Source: UBA1926 sp002337215 (GTDB taxonomy: Bacteria > Planctomycetota > Phycisphaerae > Phycisphaerales > UBA1924). Taken from it: 64,000 bases of DNA. Below the pieces are notes generated by a model that made no database searches, was not told the DNA's origin, and saw only the letters and a program-made list of their open reading frames with translations. The DNA is taken from positions 61,691-125,690 of the forward strand of contig CAXBAF010000006.1 of NCBI GenBank assembly GCA_963973795.1. The letters run 5' to 3'. Shown piece after piece: positions 8,101 through 16,638 of the stretch; position 1 is the stretch's first letter; each line of letters opens with the position of its first letter. A program made the position numbers and the translations under genes.

Positions 8101-11100
8101 ACGCCGGGGACAGCAGCACCGGGGACACCAACGAACTCACCGCCCTCGATCCTGTCGGCGCGTGGGGCATGGGTTCGTCCGGCGATGTCGCGGGCGGTCC
8201 CGAGGTCCGAGCATTCGGCGACGCGAGCCCTGACGGCGAGAACGGCATGTCGTTCGGTGGCGACGGCTACGCCGTGATCGACCACGACCCCGCATACGAG
8301 CTCGAGAACGGCACCGTCCAGCTCTGGTTCAACGCCGACGACGTGGACGACCTGCAGGGCCTGCTCAGCAAGGACTCCTCGGGGTACAACGACGGCGGTC
8401 ATCTGACGATGTGGGTCGACAACGGCAGCGTCGAGGTCCGCTTCCAGAGCGCAGACGCGAGCTACGAACTCAGCAGCGGTTCCGTCGGCGCGGACGCCTG
8501 GAACCACGTCGCCCTGAGCTTCGGCGACGACGGCCTCCAGCTCTTCGTCAACGGCGAACTCGCCGACAGCGACGCCTATACCGGCGGCATGGGCACCAAC
8601 TCGGGAGGCAGCGGCAACACCGAGCCGTTCGTCGTCGGCGCGAACGCGTGGGCGAGCTCCGACGGCGCCGCCGACAAACTCCGCGATCACTTCACCGGCA
8701 ACATCGCCGACGTCGCGATCGTGGATGGACAACTCGGGGCAGAAGACCTGGCCTCGATAGTCGCGGCCGGGCCGAACGGGACGATCACACCCCCCTCGGC
8801 CGACACGATCTCGGGTGGCGATGGCACAGATGGACTTTCCTATATCCACGCCGGCTCGGGTGTTGATATCGATATGAACGCCGGATCGGCGACAGGTGCG
8901 AGCGAGAACGACACGTTTACCGGCATCGAGAACGTCTTCGGCTCAAACCACAACGACACCATCACCGGCGATGCCGGCAACAACACCCTTGACGGCGAGA
9001 GTGGCGATGACGTCATCGACGCGGGCGCGGGCGACGACCAGATCTACGGCGGATACGGCGACGACACCATCGACGGCGGCGACGGAGAGGACTGGGTCCG
9101 CTACAACGACATCGGTGGCGGGGTCGATGTCGATCTTGACGCCGGCACCGCGAGCGGCGCGGGTGGCAACGACACGATCTCCAACGTCGAGAATGTCTAC
9201 GGGTCCGCCTACGACGACACCATCCAGGGTGATGCCGGCGACAACACCATCCAGGGCTACTATGGCGACGACACCATCCGCGGCGGGCTCGGCGACGACA
9301 CGCTCGACGGCGACAGCGGCACGGACACCGTGTCCTACAGCGATATCGAGGGCGGCGGCGTCGACGTGAACCTCGCCGACGGAACCGCGACGGGTGCGGG
9401 TGGCAACGACACGCTCCTCGACTTCGAGAACGCCGAGGGATCCAACCAGGACGATTCGCTCGTCGGAAACTCGGGCGACAACGTTCTCTCGGGACTCGAT
9501 GGGGATGACGCCATCGACGGCGGCGCCGGCAACGACACGATCTACGGTGGGGCAGGGGCCGACACGATCGACGGTGGTGAAGGCAACGACACGATCGACG
9601 GCGGCACCGGTAACGACAATATCACGGGCGGTGAGGGTAACGATTCTCTCCGGGGCGGCGCGGGCAACGACGTTCTCGACGGCGGGTCCGGCGACGACCT
9701 GTTCGTCGCCGGCACCGGCGACGACACGCTGATCGGCGGCGCCGGGACGGACACCGCGGATTACTCGGCGTCGAGTGATGCGATCACCGTCGACCTCGGC
9801 GAGGGAACCGTCATCAGCGACGCGGGCAGCGACACGTTCGAGAGCATCGAGTCGTTCGTGGGCTCGCAGTCCGATGACACGTTCCTCTTCGATGCCATCG
9901 CCGCGGACGATCACTTCACGATTGACGGGCACGGCGGATCGAACACGCTCGATCTCTCGAACTTCAGCCGAACCGATATCGAGATGACCCGCGAGGGTGA
10001 TTCGATCGTGGTCACGCTGCCCTCGGGGGAGACGGCGACTGTTGACTTCAGCAACATCGACCGCGTGATTCTCTCGGATGCGGATTTCGATCCGAACGTG
10101 CCGCCGCACGATGCGGTGCCGGACGAGGGAACGCTCAACGAGGACGGTTCATTCACCACAGGCACGCTGCTCGATACCGACGCGCTCGACAACGGACGCG
10201 CGTTCATCGAGAACATCGACCAGCCCGAACACGGGACGGTTACCGTCAACGAAGACGGGACGTTCACCTACACGCCGGACCCGGACTACGCAGGGACGGA
10301 TTCGTTCTCGTACACCATCGACGACGTGACGGGTGACACGACCGCGACCGTCACGCTCAGCGTCACGCCGGACGCGGACGCCCCGATCGTTGTCGTCTCG
10401 GACGCCTCGGGCGCCGAGGACAGCGCCATCTCGCTCGACCTTTCGGCGTCGCTGACTGACACCGACGGCTCGGAGACGCTCTCGGTGACCGTCGGGAACG
10501 TGCCTGACGGCGCGAGCCTGTCGGCGGGGACCGACAACGGGGACGGGACGTGGACGCTCGCGCCCGACGATCTCGACGGGCTGACCATCACGCCCCCGGC
10601 GGACTTCGCGGGCGACTTCGACCTTGAGGTCACCGCGACGACGACGGACGGCGCGGACACCGCGGCGGTGTCCGACACGGTGACGGTCTCGGTCGACGCT
10701 GTTGCCGACGCCCCGGTGCTGACCGTCTCGGACGCCTCGGGCGCCGAGGACAGCGCCGTCTCGCTCGACCTTTCGGCGTCGCTGACCGACACCGACGGCT
10801 CGGAGACGCTCTCGGTGACCGTCGGGAACGTGCCTGACGGCGCGAGCCTGTCGGCGGGGACCGATAACGGGGACGGGACCTGGACGCTCGCGCCCGACGA
10901 TCTCGACGGGCTGAGTCTCAACCCGCCCAGCAACTACTCAGGCTCATTCGACATCGAGATCACGGCGATCACCACCGATGACGGCGGGGACCAGGCGTCG
11001 ACAACGTCGTCGTTCACCGTGCAAGTCGCCGGCGTTGCCGACACACCGGGCCTGACCGTCTCGGACGCTTCGGGTTTCGGTAGCGAAGAGATCCCGCTCG

Positions 11101-11897
11101 ACATCACCGCGACGCAATTCGATATGGACGGCTCGGAGACGATGGTCATCACGGTTCGCGGTTTGCCGGAGGGTGCCGGCCTCTCGGCAGGAACCGAGAA
11201 CCCCGATGGGAGCTGGACGGTTAATCCCGACGAGCTCCAGGGGCTGCGCGTGGTGAACACCCCGTCGCAGGGCGGTGTCTTCGAAATTGAGATTACAGCG
11301 ACGGTGACCGAGTCGGACGGTGACGTCGCCGAGTCGAGCATGACCTCCACGATGCAGATCTTCCCTCTGGTCGAATCGAGCGATGCCGGTGCCGACGACT
11401 CGGAAAAGCTCAGCGATCCCGATCAGCTCGCCGAGCTTGCCTGGGACGACGATATCGAACTCGGCGTCATCGACACTGTGTCCGAGATCGATCAGACACT
11501 CGAGGACATCGAAGGTCAGGTCGATCGGCTGGATCTGCCTTCGACCGACCCCGACGCGCCGCGGGAGTCGCTCGCGTATACCCAGATCGCCGAAGTCCCG
11601 CCGCTCGACGCTGCTGATGGAGTCGACGATTCCCCGCTCCCGCCTCCGACGAGTCCGATCTTCGAATTCACCCACGACGAGGGCGCGACCAAGGCCGAGA
11701 TCAACGACGCGGGTCGGCTCACCGTTCCGACCGCCGAAGCCGGGGGGACGGCTCAGAGCGAAACCCAAGACGCCGCGGAGACCGCACGCACCCAGTTCGG
11801 CCGTTCGTTCGCGTTCCTGTGGGGCCTGCTCCGTTCCGTTGGCGGACGTCCGATCGAAGGCAAAGCGGGCGCTCAGAACGGACCGAGCAAGAACTGA
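5139..11897 (+). CDS. giant RTX/LamG/cadherin-like surface protein
   Basis: A 2252-residue, Asp/Gly-rich, very acidic protein. The N-terminus has a basic patch (KKKRRKRGG) followed by LEDRILFSG at about residues 44-52, a variant of the planctomycete LEPR-xLL motif; no ordinary signal peptide is visible. Then come: RTX nonapeptides (GGxGxDxLx, about 76-150), a long beta-rich region with repeats like GDLSVGDDL (about 300-610), LamG-like domain 1 (about 665-880), RTX, LamG-like domain 2 (about 1003-1213), more RTX (about 1260-1560), a VCBS/cadherin-like domain with DGTFTYTPDPDYAGTDSFSYTIDD (about 1657-1745, quoted only in part as a landmark), and three Ig/cadherin-like repeats (about 1744-2067). 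The RTX repeats should bind calcium and fold outside the cell. Probable adhesin or matrix protein, exported by the downstream adaptor genes. Confidence 0.85.
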   Translation: MPRDKDAQNTHGEFGGQGPDDHGPQRDGGPERGKKKRRKRGGESLEDRILFSGTWADVDTGDMIDGATDGADAFTGTDADEIVSGLDGNDELLGGGGSDDLLGGEGNDTLFGGAGDDVLSGGEGDDTLDGGAGDDRINADGGSDTVGGGDGDDTVTVSGAEAGDVITVDGGDGQDRLDLSAYSSDSATFSDGSLEISTGDGSFTVNYSEIESISFADADASFLDGDAAGSVSGGADILIAGDDAVSIGVEGPGSVAWEFDADSGEITITGTDGTTAESALVVDDLGTDGLTPSSVKIESDLGVIQSDADLGSIEIDHEAHVGTITVGDGSGSIESLSFTGGDVTGDPVEVNGNVGTIESGRFEADLTINGDVGTIAVGGDTIDADFTGDLTVSGDLDRMTVSDDFEGALQVGGDAGDLSAGDDFKGAGAITIDGDLGSINAGDAMTKDVSVGGDAGAISAGGTVSGDISIGEDLGSFNADHATGDLSVAGNAGSVTIDGSGSNADFRGDLFVGGDLTTLDIADDVEGSVTINGNAGTLSAGDDFKGNGSVTIGGNLQSMSAGDRIAVDVSVGADIGSITVPTMTGDLSVGDDLSAFNVDDMQGTITGGSDHNDLRTSDSSEVITTGDGNDVVRAGEGDDQISLGDGNDWAYVGDSAVGGTTPADHDPVGFWPLSGDTAAEVGGVDATPHGDASTTPGETGASFDGSGDYLTIPHDTSMELDTGTVQLWFNAGDVQREQGLFSKDSTSFDGGGHITAWVDDGAIKVRLQSGDESHWVNSGPIDAGDWNHVAIEFGEGGLQLFVNGELVDSNAYEGGLNGDAGDGDTGNSEPIVIGANAWKSGDGVADNLEDFFAGEIADVALHGERLSEADLQSIIATGPGGVSAPISQDTIDGSEGSDGVNYSDAAAAVDIDLEAGTASGLSEDDTLISIENATGSSFDDSISGTSGNNTLSGGTGDDTIVAGEGNDSLNGGTGADTLDAGDGNDYIYAGDSSTGDTNELTALDPVGAWGMGSSGDVAGGPEVRAFGDASPDGENGMSFGGDGYAVIDHDPAYELENGTVQLWFNADDVDDLQGLLSKDSSGYNDGGHLTMWVDNGSVEVRFQSADASYELSSGSVGADAWNHVALSFGDDGLQLFVNGELADSDAYTGGMGTNSGGSGNTEPFVVGANAWASSDGAADKLRDHFTGNIADVAIVDGQLGAEDLASIVAAGPNGTITPPSADTISGGDGTDGLSYIHAGSGVDIDMNAGSATGASENDTFTGIENVFGSNHNDTITGDAGNNTLDGESGDDVIDAGAGDDQIYGGYGDDTIDGGDGEDWVRYNDIGGGVDVDLDAGTASGAGGNDTISNVENVYGSAYDDTIQGDAGDNTIQGYYGDDTIRGGLGDDTLDGDSGTDTVSYSDIEGGGVDVNLADGTATGAGGNDTLLDFENAEGSNQDDSLVGNSGDNVLSGLDGDDAIDGGAGNDTIYGGAGADTIDGGEGNDTIDGGTGNDNITGGEGNDSLRGGAGNDVLDGGSGDDLFVAGTGDDTLIGGAGTDTADYSASSDAITVDLGEGTVISDAGSDTFESIESFVGSQSDDTFLFDAIAADDHFTIDGHGGSNTLDLSNFSRTDIEMTREGDSIVVTLPSGETATVDFSNIDRVILSDADFDPNVPPHDAVPDEGTLNEDGSFTTGTLLDTDALDNGRAFIENIDQPEHGTVTVNEDGTFTYTPDPDYAGTDSFSYTIDDVTGDTTATVTLSVTPDADAPIVVVSDASGAEDSAISLDLSASLTDTDGSETLSVTVGNVPDGASLSAGTDNGDGTWTLAPDDLDGLTITPPADFAGDFDLEVTATTTDGADTAAVSDTVTVSVDAVADAPVLTVSDASGAEDSAVSLDLSASLTDTDGSETLSVTVGNVPDGASLSAGTDNGDGTWTLAPDDLDGLSLNPPSNYSGSFDIEITAITTDDGGDQASTTSSFTVQVAGVADTPGLTVSDASGFGSEEIPLDITATQFDMDGSETMVITVRGLPEGAGLSAGTENPDGSWTVNPDELQGLRVVNTPSQGGVFEIEITATVTESDGDVAESSMTSTMQIFPLVESSDAGADDSEKLSDPDQLAELAWDDDIELGVIDTVSEIDQTLEDIEGQVDRLDLPSTDPDAPRESLAYTQIAEVPPLDAADGVDDSPLPPPTSPIFEFTHDEGATKAEINDAGRLTVPTAEAGGTAQSETQDAAETARTQFGRSFAFLWGLLRSVGGRPIEGKAGAQNGPSKN
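10395..10914 (+). repeat. nearly identical 190-bp direct repeat inside the RTX gene
   Basis: Bases 10395-10584 and 10725-10914 match at all but about 4 of 190 positions (my manual comparison), with a period of 330 bp. Each copy encodes the same half of a cadherin/Ig-like module (VSDASGAEDSA to PDDLDGL). The intervening 140 bp and the third module (from about 11055) are far more diverged, so this looks like a recent duplication or gene conversion. Confidence 0.85.
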
Positions 11898-11950
11898 CCT
11901 GAGGACGCGATTCATCGCAAAGAGCCGAGAAGACACGGAAGCACCACACC

Positions 11951-12370
11951 ATGGTCAAGCAACCACAAGGCAACGGGCAGACCGGCACAGACCCCGACGC
12001 CCTCATCGACGAGCTCGCCGAGAGCACGCCCGAGGCGGTGCAGAAGATGCGTTCCAGCACGCGGCTGTCCATCCGCGCCAAGGTCACCGTCGAGCCCGCG
12101 AGCCTGAGCCACAGGGACGGACGGAAGCTCCAGGGCGTCACGGGGGATATCTCCGCGGGAGGCACGCAGATCCTCGTCCCCAGGCCCCTCGGGATCGGCG
12201 ACGTCTTCCAGCTCTCCTTCGACCGCGAGATGATCGATCTGCCGCCGGTCTACGCCCTCTGCCTCCGCGGGAGGCAGGTCCGCCCCGACGCGTTCGAAGC
12301 GGGGCTCCGATTCCTTGAGCACGTGACACTGCCCGATCAGGGCGGGCGCGAATCTCGATCGTTGCTCTGA
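11951..12370 (+). CDS. PilZ-domain protein (likely c-di-GMP receptor)
   Basis: A 139-residue protein with a single PilZ domain. The two ligand-binding signatures are visible: RSSTRLSIRAKV (RxxxR type, about residues 34-45) and GDISAGGT (D/NxSxxG, about 65-72). There is no signal peptide, so it is cytoplasmic. It sits 53 bp after the giant RTX gene and 108 bp before the adaptor genes. I infer that c-di-GMP governs export or retention of the surface protein, in analogy to other biofilm adhesin systems, but no direct evidence shows it. Confidence 0.8.
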   Translation: MVKQPQGNGQTGTDPDALIDELAESTPEAVQKMRSSTRLSIRAKVTVEPASLSHRDGRKLQGVTGDISAGGTQILVPRPLGIGDVFQLSFDREMIDLPPVYALCLRGRQVRPDAFEAGLRFLEHVTLPDQGGRESRSLL

Positions 12371-12478
12371 TTCACAGGGGCACTCGCCCAGCAGCCACGC
12401 GGCAATTCAAGCCCGCCGCGGATACGACAGGACGGCCCGCGGGTCGAAAACAGAAGACAAAGGGAATCTGGTCCAGAG

Positions 12479-14368
12479 ATGCCACAGTCGACAGCACATC
12501 TCGAAGCAATCGCCGATGAGAACGAGCGCAGCCCCGCTGCGCAGGGCGGTGATCTCTTTGCGAGACTCACGAGCATCGAGCGGCGGCACCAGACCCCTCG
12601 CGACCGCGCCGCCGCGTTCCTGGAGACGGTCTCTGAATCGTTCGGCTCGCTCGTCGGTGCCGCCACGATCTCCGCTGCCGGTGAAGAGCATGATCTCCGT
12701 CATTCCGGGGACGCCGATGGCACCGCGGCGTGGATCGGGACGGTCGCCGATGCCGCCCTCGAATCGAGATCGCACGCCAGAACCGTCGCACGCCTCTTCG
12801 GCGACGAGCACGGCACCCCCAGGTTCGCGCTGATCGCCTGTCCCATCGACACCTCTGGACGCGACCCGTTCGGCGGCGTTGCGATCCTCGTGCGCTGCAC
12901 CGAGATCCCCGAGGCCGAGCGGATCCAGCTCCACCTCCGCAGCGCGTGCCTGCACGCGGCGGGGATGCTCTCCCGTCCCCCGGCGCGCCGATCCGCGGTC
13001 GAGATGGACGACGTCGCCCGTATTTATGCGAAAGCCGGGCAGTTCAAGGATCTTCACGAGTTCGCGTACGCGGTGACCAACGCGGCCCGGCAGCGCTTCG
13101 ATTGTGATCAGGTGGCGATGGGCCGGGTTCACAGGGGCAAGATCGGCCTGCTCTGCATCTCTGGGCTCGACACGATCAAGAAACGAAGCCCGGGTGTGCA
13201 CCGCATCGAGCAGGCGATGGGTGAGTGTGCCGACGCGACCGAACCGGTCGTGAGCCAGCCGGCCGGGGAGTGGGACAACGCGGGGTTCGCCCGCGAAGGC
13301 AAGCTCCACCTCCGTTGGCGCGCCGCGGCGGACAACGCCTGCGTGCTCAGCGTGCCGGTGCTCTCGGGTGACGAGCCGGTCGCGGTGCTCTCGTTCCGCC
13401 GGCGTGTGGATCGCCCGTTTGACGCCGACGATCTCGTCGCGCTCCAGAAACTGCTCGCGCCGCTGGGCGGCGCCGTCCCGCTCGTCGCGAGATCGACGCT
13501 CCCGCTCCACAAGCACGCCGCCCAGTCAACCGCCAACGCCGTCGCCTGGATGACCCACCGCGGATCGCTCCGCAAGCGCGTCCTCACGCTCGTCGCAACC
13601 GCCGCGGCCGCGTGGTTTGCCGTTGCGCCGTCGTCCTACCACATCCATACCAAGGCCGTTGTCCAGGCCGAGCATGAGCGTGTCGTTGCGGCACCGATCG
13701 CGGGCCCGGTCGCCAGTGTTCTCGTCCGCGCGGGCGATCAGGTCGAGGCGGGCGACCCGCTGATCCGGATGGATACCGCGGCCCTGGAACTCGAGGCAAT
13801 GGAGATCAACGCCGACCTCGCCGCGACCGACGCGCGCTTGCACACCGCCGCCGCGGAAGGGGACACAGGAGAGGCGTCGGTGCTCACTGCTGAGCGCCGC
13901 GCGCATGCCGCCCGCCTCGCTGGAGTGAACAGGCGGATCGCCGATGCCACCATCGTCGCGCCGGTCGCGGGCACCATTATCGGGAGCGAGCTTGCCGAGG
14001 CCGAGGGGCGCATCGTCTCGATGGGCCACCCCCTGCTCAGCATCGCCGAGGCGGGGGGCCTCATGCTTGAGGTGCGCGTGCCCCAGGGCCGGGTCGCCGA
14101 CTTGCAGCCGGGCATGGACCTCCGCTTCGCGAGCCACGCACGCCCGGAGTCGCCCGCGATCACGAGCCTCGATCGCGTTGCCCCGGCCTCCGTTGAACGC
14201 GAAGGCGGGCAGGTCTTCATCGCCGATGCCGCTCTCGAGGGCGACACCGATTGGCTCCGTCCCGGCATGGAGGGCGTCGCGATCATCGACGCCGGTGAGC
14301 GCCCCAACTGGTGGATCGCAACGCACCGGATCGCCGACGCCGCACGCCTGAGGTTCTGGATCGACTGA
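12479..14368 (+). CDS. GAF domain-TM-HlyD adaptor fusion
   Basis: A 629-residue protein. The N-terminal half is soluble and carries a GAF-like sensor region (about 190-335, including VLSVPVLSGDEPVAVLSF). One transmembrane helix lies at about 366-385 after a basic RGSLRKR. The C-terminal half is a HlyD/membrane-fusion adaptor: first lipoyl half-motif APIAGPVASVLVRAGDQVEAGDPL (partly quoted), a short helical hairpin, then IVAPVAGTIIGSELAEAEGRIVSMG and beta-barrel. The topology puts GAF in the cytoplasm and the adaptor in the periplasm, so it could pass a cytoplasmic signal to an export machine. The stop and the next start overlap (TGATG), so the two are translationally coupled. The combination is unusual; the domain calls are fairly sure. 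Confidence 0.78.
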   Translation: MPQSTAHLEAIADENERSPAAQGGDLFARLTSIERRHQTPRDRAAAFLETVSESFGSLVGAATISAAGEEHDLRHSGDADGTAAWIGTVADAALESRSHARTVARLFGDEHGTPRFALIACPIDTSGRDPFGGVAILVRCTEIPEAERIQLHLRSACLHAAGMLSRPPARRSAVEMDDVARIYAKAGQFKDLHEFAYAVTNAARQRFDCDQVAMGRVHRGKIGLLCISGLDTIKKRSPGVHRIEQAMGECADATEPVVSQPAGEWDNAGFAREGKLHLRWRAAADNACVLSVPVLSGDEPVAVLSFRRRVDRPFDADDLVALQKLLAPLGGAVPLVARSTLPLHKHAAQSTANAVAWMTHRGSLRKRVLTLVATAAAAWFAVAPSSYHIHTKAVVQAEHERVVAAPIAGPVASVLVRAGDQVEAGDPLIRMDTAALELEAMEINADLAATDARLHTAAAEGDTGEASVLTAERRAHAARLAGVNRRIADATIVAPVAGTIIGSELAEAEGRIVSMGHPLLSIAEAGGLMLEVRVPQGRVADLQPGMDLRFASHARPESPAITSLDRVAPASVEREGGQVFIADAALEGDTDWLRPGMEGVAIIDAGERPNWWIATHRIADAARLRFWID

Positions 14369-16539
14369 TGACTATAACGCCGCAGCAACATCACCCTGAG
14401 ACCGAGCCGCCCACGCCACAGGGGCCGTCGCTCGCCGAGCGTCTGGCGGGCGTCGTGGTCGATCTGCGCGGTGAACTCGACATCAGCCGGCACGTCTTCC
14501 GCGACGGCCCCGCCTACGTCGTCCGCGACCCCGTCACCTTCGCGACCCATCGCTTCGATCCAGACGACTATGCCATCCTGATTGCGCTCAGCCACGACGA
14601 GACGCTGGGTGAGACGTTCGAGCATCTCGTCGCGACGGGCGTCATGCAACGCGACGAGGAGGAGGATTTCTATTCCTTCGTGCTCGATCTCCACCAGCGG
14701 ACACTGCTGACGCTCCCCGTGAACAACGCCGACGCGCTCTACCAGCGTTTCGAGCGGCGCCGCCGGGCCGAGCGTCTCTCCAAAGTCCTCGGCATCTTCT
14801 TCCTCCGTGTGCCGCTCATCAACCCAGACCGCCTGCTCTCACGGACGATCCGGTGCTTCCGCTGGATGTACACGCTCCCTGCCCTGATCGGGTGGCTCAT
14901 CCTTGCGGTCGCCGCGCTGACGGTCGCCGTGACCCGATTCGACGATCTCGTCGCTCCCGCGGCGACCATCCTCGAGGGGCAGAACCTCGCCCTGATGTGG
15001 GTCGCGCTGATCGGTCTCAAGGTCATCCACGAGTTTGGTCATGCCTATGCCTGCAAGTCCTTCGGCGGGCACGTTCCGGAGATGGGGGCTTTCTTCATTC
15101 TCTTCACGCCGGTCGCCTATGTCGATGCGACCGATTCGTGGACGTTCCCGAGCGCCCGGAGACGCGCGATCGTGACGCTCGGAGGGGTTTACTTTGAATC
15201 GATCGTGGGCGCGATCGCGCTGTTTGTCTGGGCCGCGACCGAGTCATCGCTGCTCAACGCCTTTGCGTACCAGGTCGTCATCCTCGCGACCGTGACCACC
15301 GCCGCGTTCAACCTCAACCCGCTGCTGCGGTACGACGCGTACTACCTCGTCAGCGATCTCGTCGCGATCCCCAACCTCCGGGCCCGCTGCCAGGAGGCCT
15401 TGGCCGCGATCGTCAAACGTGCCCTCTTCGGCCTCAAGACCGACGCCGAAGGCGACCGTCTCCCCGTCCGCCCGGCCCTCGCCTCGTTCGGGCTCGCCCA
15501 GGTCATCTACCGCACGCTCATGCTCGGCACGATCACCGTCGTGCTCATCATGAAGCTCGGCACGCCCGGGCTCGCCCTCGCCGGTGTGATGGTCGCGATG
15601 ACGCTCTTCAAGGCGCTCTCCACAGTTACTAGGTATGTTCTCACGAGCGACGAGGCCGCGCCCGTGCGCCTTCGCGCGTCTCTCGCGACCTTCGGCGTCG
15701 CCGGACTGGTGATCACTGGTGTCCTTCTTGTCCCGGTGCCCTGGCCCGCCCACGCCGACGGTGTCGTCGCGTTCCAGACCTCCCGAACCATCCGCGCACC
15801 CGAGCCCGGCGTCCTGAACGCCATCCACACCGAGAGCGGCGCGACGGTCCACGAGAACGACCTGCTCGTTTCGATCGTCGATCCAGACGCGTCGGCCGAG
15901 CACGCGTCGCTGCTCGCCGAGATCGAGGCCGCCGGAGCGCGCGTCGCCAACGCCGTGCTCGAATCGCCCGCGGAGATCCTCCTTTCCCGCACCGAGTCGG
16001 CTCGGCTGCAGGCGAGGCTCGACCGACTCGACCACAGGCTCGCATCGCTCGACGTCCGCGCCCCGCGACCGGGACGCGTGATCGAACTGCTCGCCCCCAA
16101 TCCGGGCGTGCGCGTCGAAGCGGGCGATCCGATCCTCGTCTTTGCGTCGGGGGCTCCGGAGGCGGTCTTCCACATCCGCGCGTTCGAATTCGACGCGATC
16201 CGGCTCGCCGAGGGCGACGAGCTCATCTGCCGCGCCGTCGCGTTCCCGGACCGCACGATCAGCGGAACCGTCACCCACGTCGCGGGTGTCGGGACACGGG
16301 ACATCGATCCCCACCTGCTGCGTGCCGTCCCCGAAGGACTCGTCCCGCTGTCTCCCGTCGATGGACGCGCCGCCGAGCCCTACTTCGAGATCCGTGTCCG
16401 CCTGCACCCGACTCAGGCGGAACTCGCCGGCGCGGGGCTCGTCGCGAAGATTCCCACCCGCCCGCGCACCACCGCGGACGTTATCGAACGCCGCGTCGCC
16501 CGATTCCTCAACCGCACCAAACAGGGTGCCGACCGCTGA
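14368..16539 (+). CDS. M50 site-2-protease-like membrane protein fused to HlyD adaptor
   Basis: A 723-residue protein. Residues about 25-120 resemble a PqqD-like winged-helix region. Several membrane helices follow, with the zinc motif HEFGH (221-225) and a third-ligand candidate Asp323 in NPLLRYDAYY, the layout of family M50. After further helices to about residue 470, a periplasmic HlyD-like part has a split lipoyl motif (TIRAPEPGVLNAIHTESGATV, partly quoted, and DVRAPRPGRVIELLAPN), and a barrel. Similar M50-HlyD proteins occur in peptide-export and planctomycete adaptor clusters. It may process or anchor the RTX protein during export; that is inference. The ATG at 14368 overlaps the upstream stop; longer in-frame sequence overlaps the upstream gene and is unlikely to be used. 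Confidence 0.8.
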   Translation: MTITPQQHHPETEPPTPQGPSLAERLAGVVVDLRGELDISRHVFRDGPAYVVRDPVTFATHRFDPDDYAILIALSHDETLGETFEHLVATGVMQRDEEEDFYSFVLDLHQRTLLTLPVNNADALYQRFERRRRAERLSKVLGIFFLRVPLINPDRLLSRTIRCFRWMYTLPALIGWLILAVAALTVAVTRFDDLVAPAATILEGQNLALMWVALIGLKVIHEFGHAYACKSFGGHVPEMGAFFILFTPVAYVDATDSWTFPSARRRAIVTLGGVYFESIVGAIALFVWAATESSLLNAFAYQVVILATVTTAAFNLNPLLRYDAYYLVSDLVAIPNLRARCQEALAAIVKRALFGLKTDAEGDRLPVRPALASFGLAQVIYRTLMLGTITVVLIMKLGTPGLALAGVMVAMTLFKALSTVTRYVLTSDEAAPVRLRASLATFGVAGLVITGVLLVPVPWPAHADGVVAFQTSRTIRAPEPGVLNAIHTESGATVHENDLLVSIVDPDASAEHASLLAEIEAAGARVANAVLESPAEILLSRTESARLQARLDRLDHRLASLDVRAPRPGRVIELLAPNPGVRVEAGDPILVFASGAPEAVFHIRAFEFDAIRLAEGDELICRAVAFPDRTISGTVTHVAGVGTRDIDPHLLRAVPEGLVPLSPVDGRAAEPYFEIRVRLHPTQAELAGAGLVAKIPTRPRTTADVIERRVARFLNRTKQGADR

Positions 16540-16638
16540 CCCGTCCGCGGATCGTGGCACGAATCAGCATCAATCAGGGAGCAGCACCATCCGGTTCGGC
16601 CAACAGCCAATCGCCGAATCGAACCCCGGAGCACCGAT

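Noticed and set aside
5778..8849. A 1023-codon open frame on the minus strand inside the RTX gene.
   Set aside because: It is antisense to a repetitive GC-rich gene, its translation is Arg/Val/Asp-rich with no domains, and the plus strand encodes clear RTX and LamG motifs.
9000..9760. Regular short repeats that look like a CRISPR array.
   Set aside because: They are in-frame RTX nonapeptide codons of unequal sequence with no spacers.
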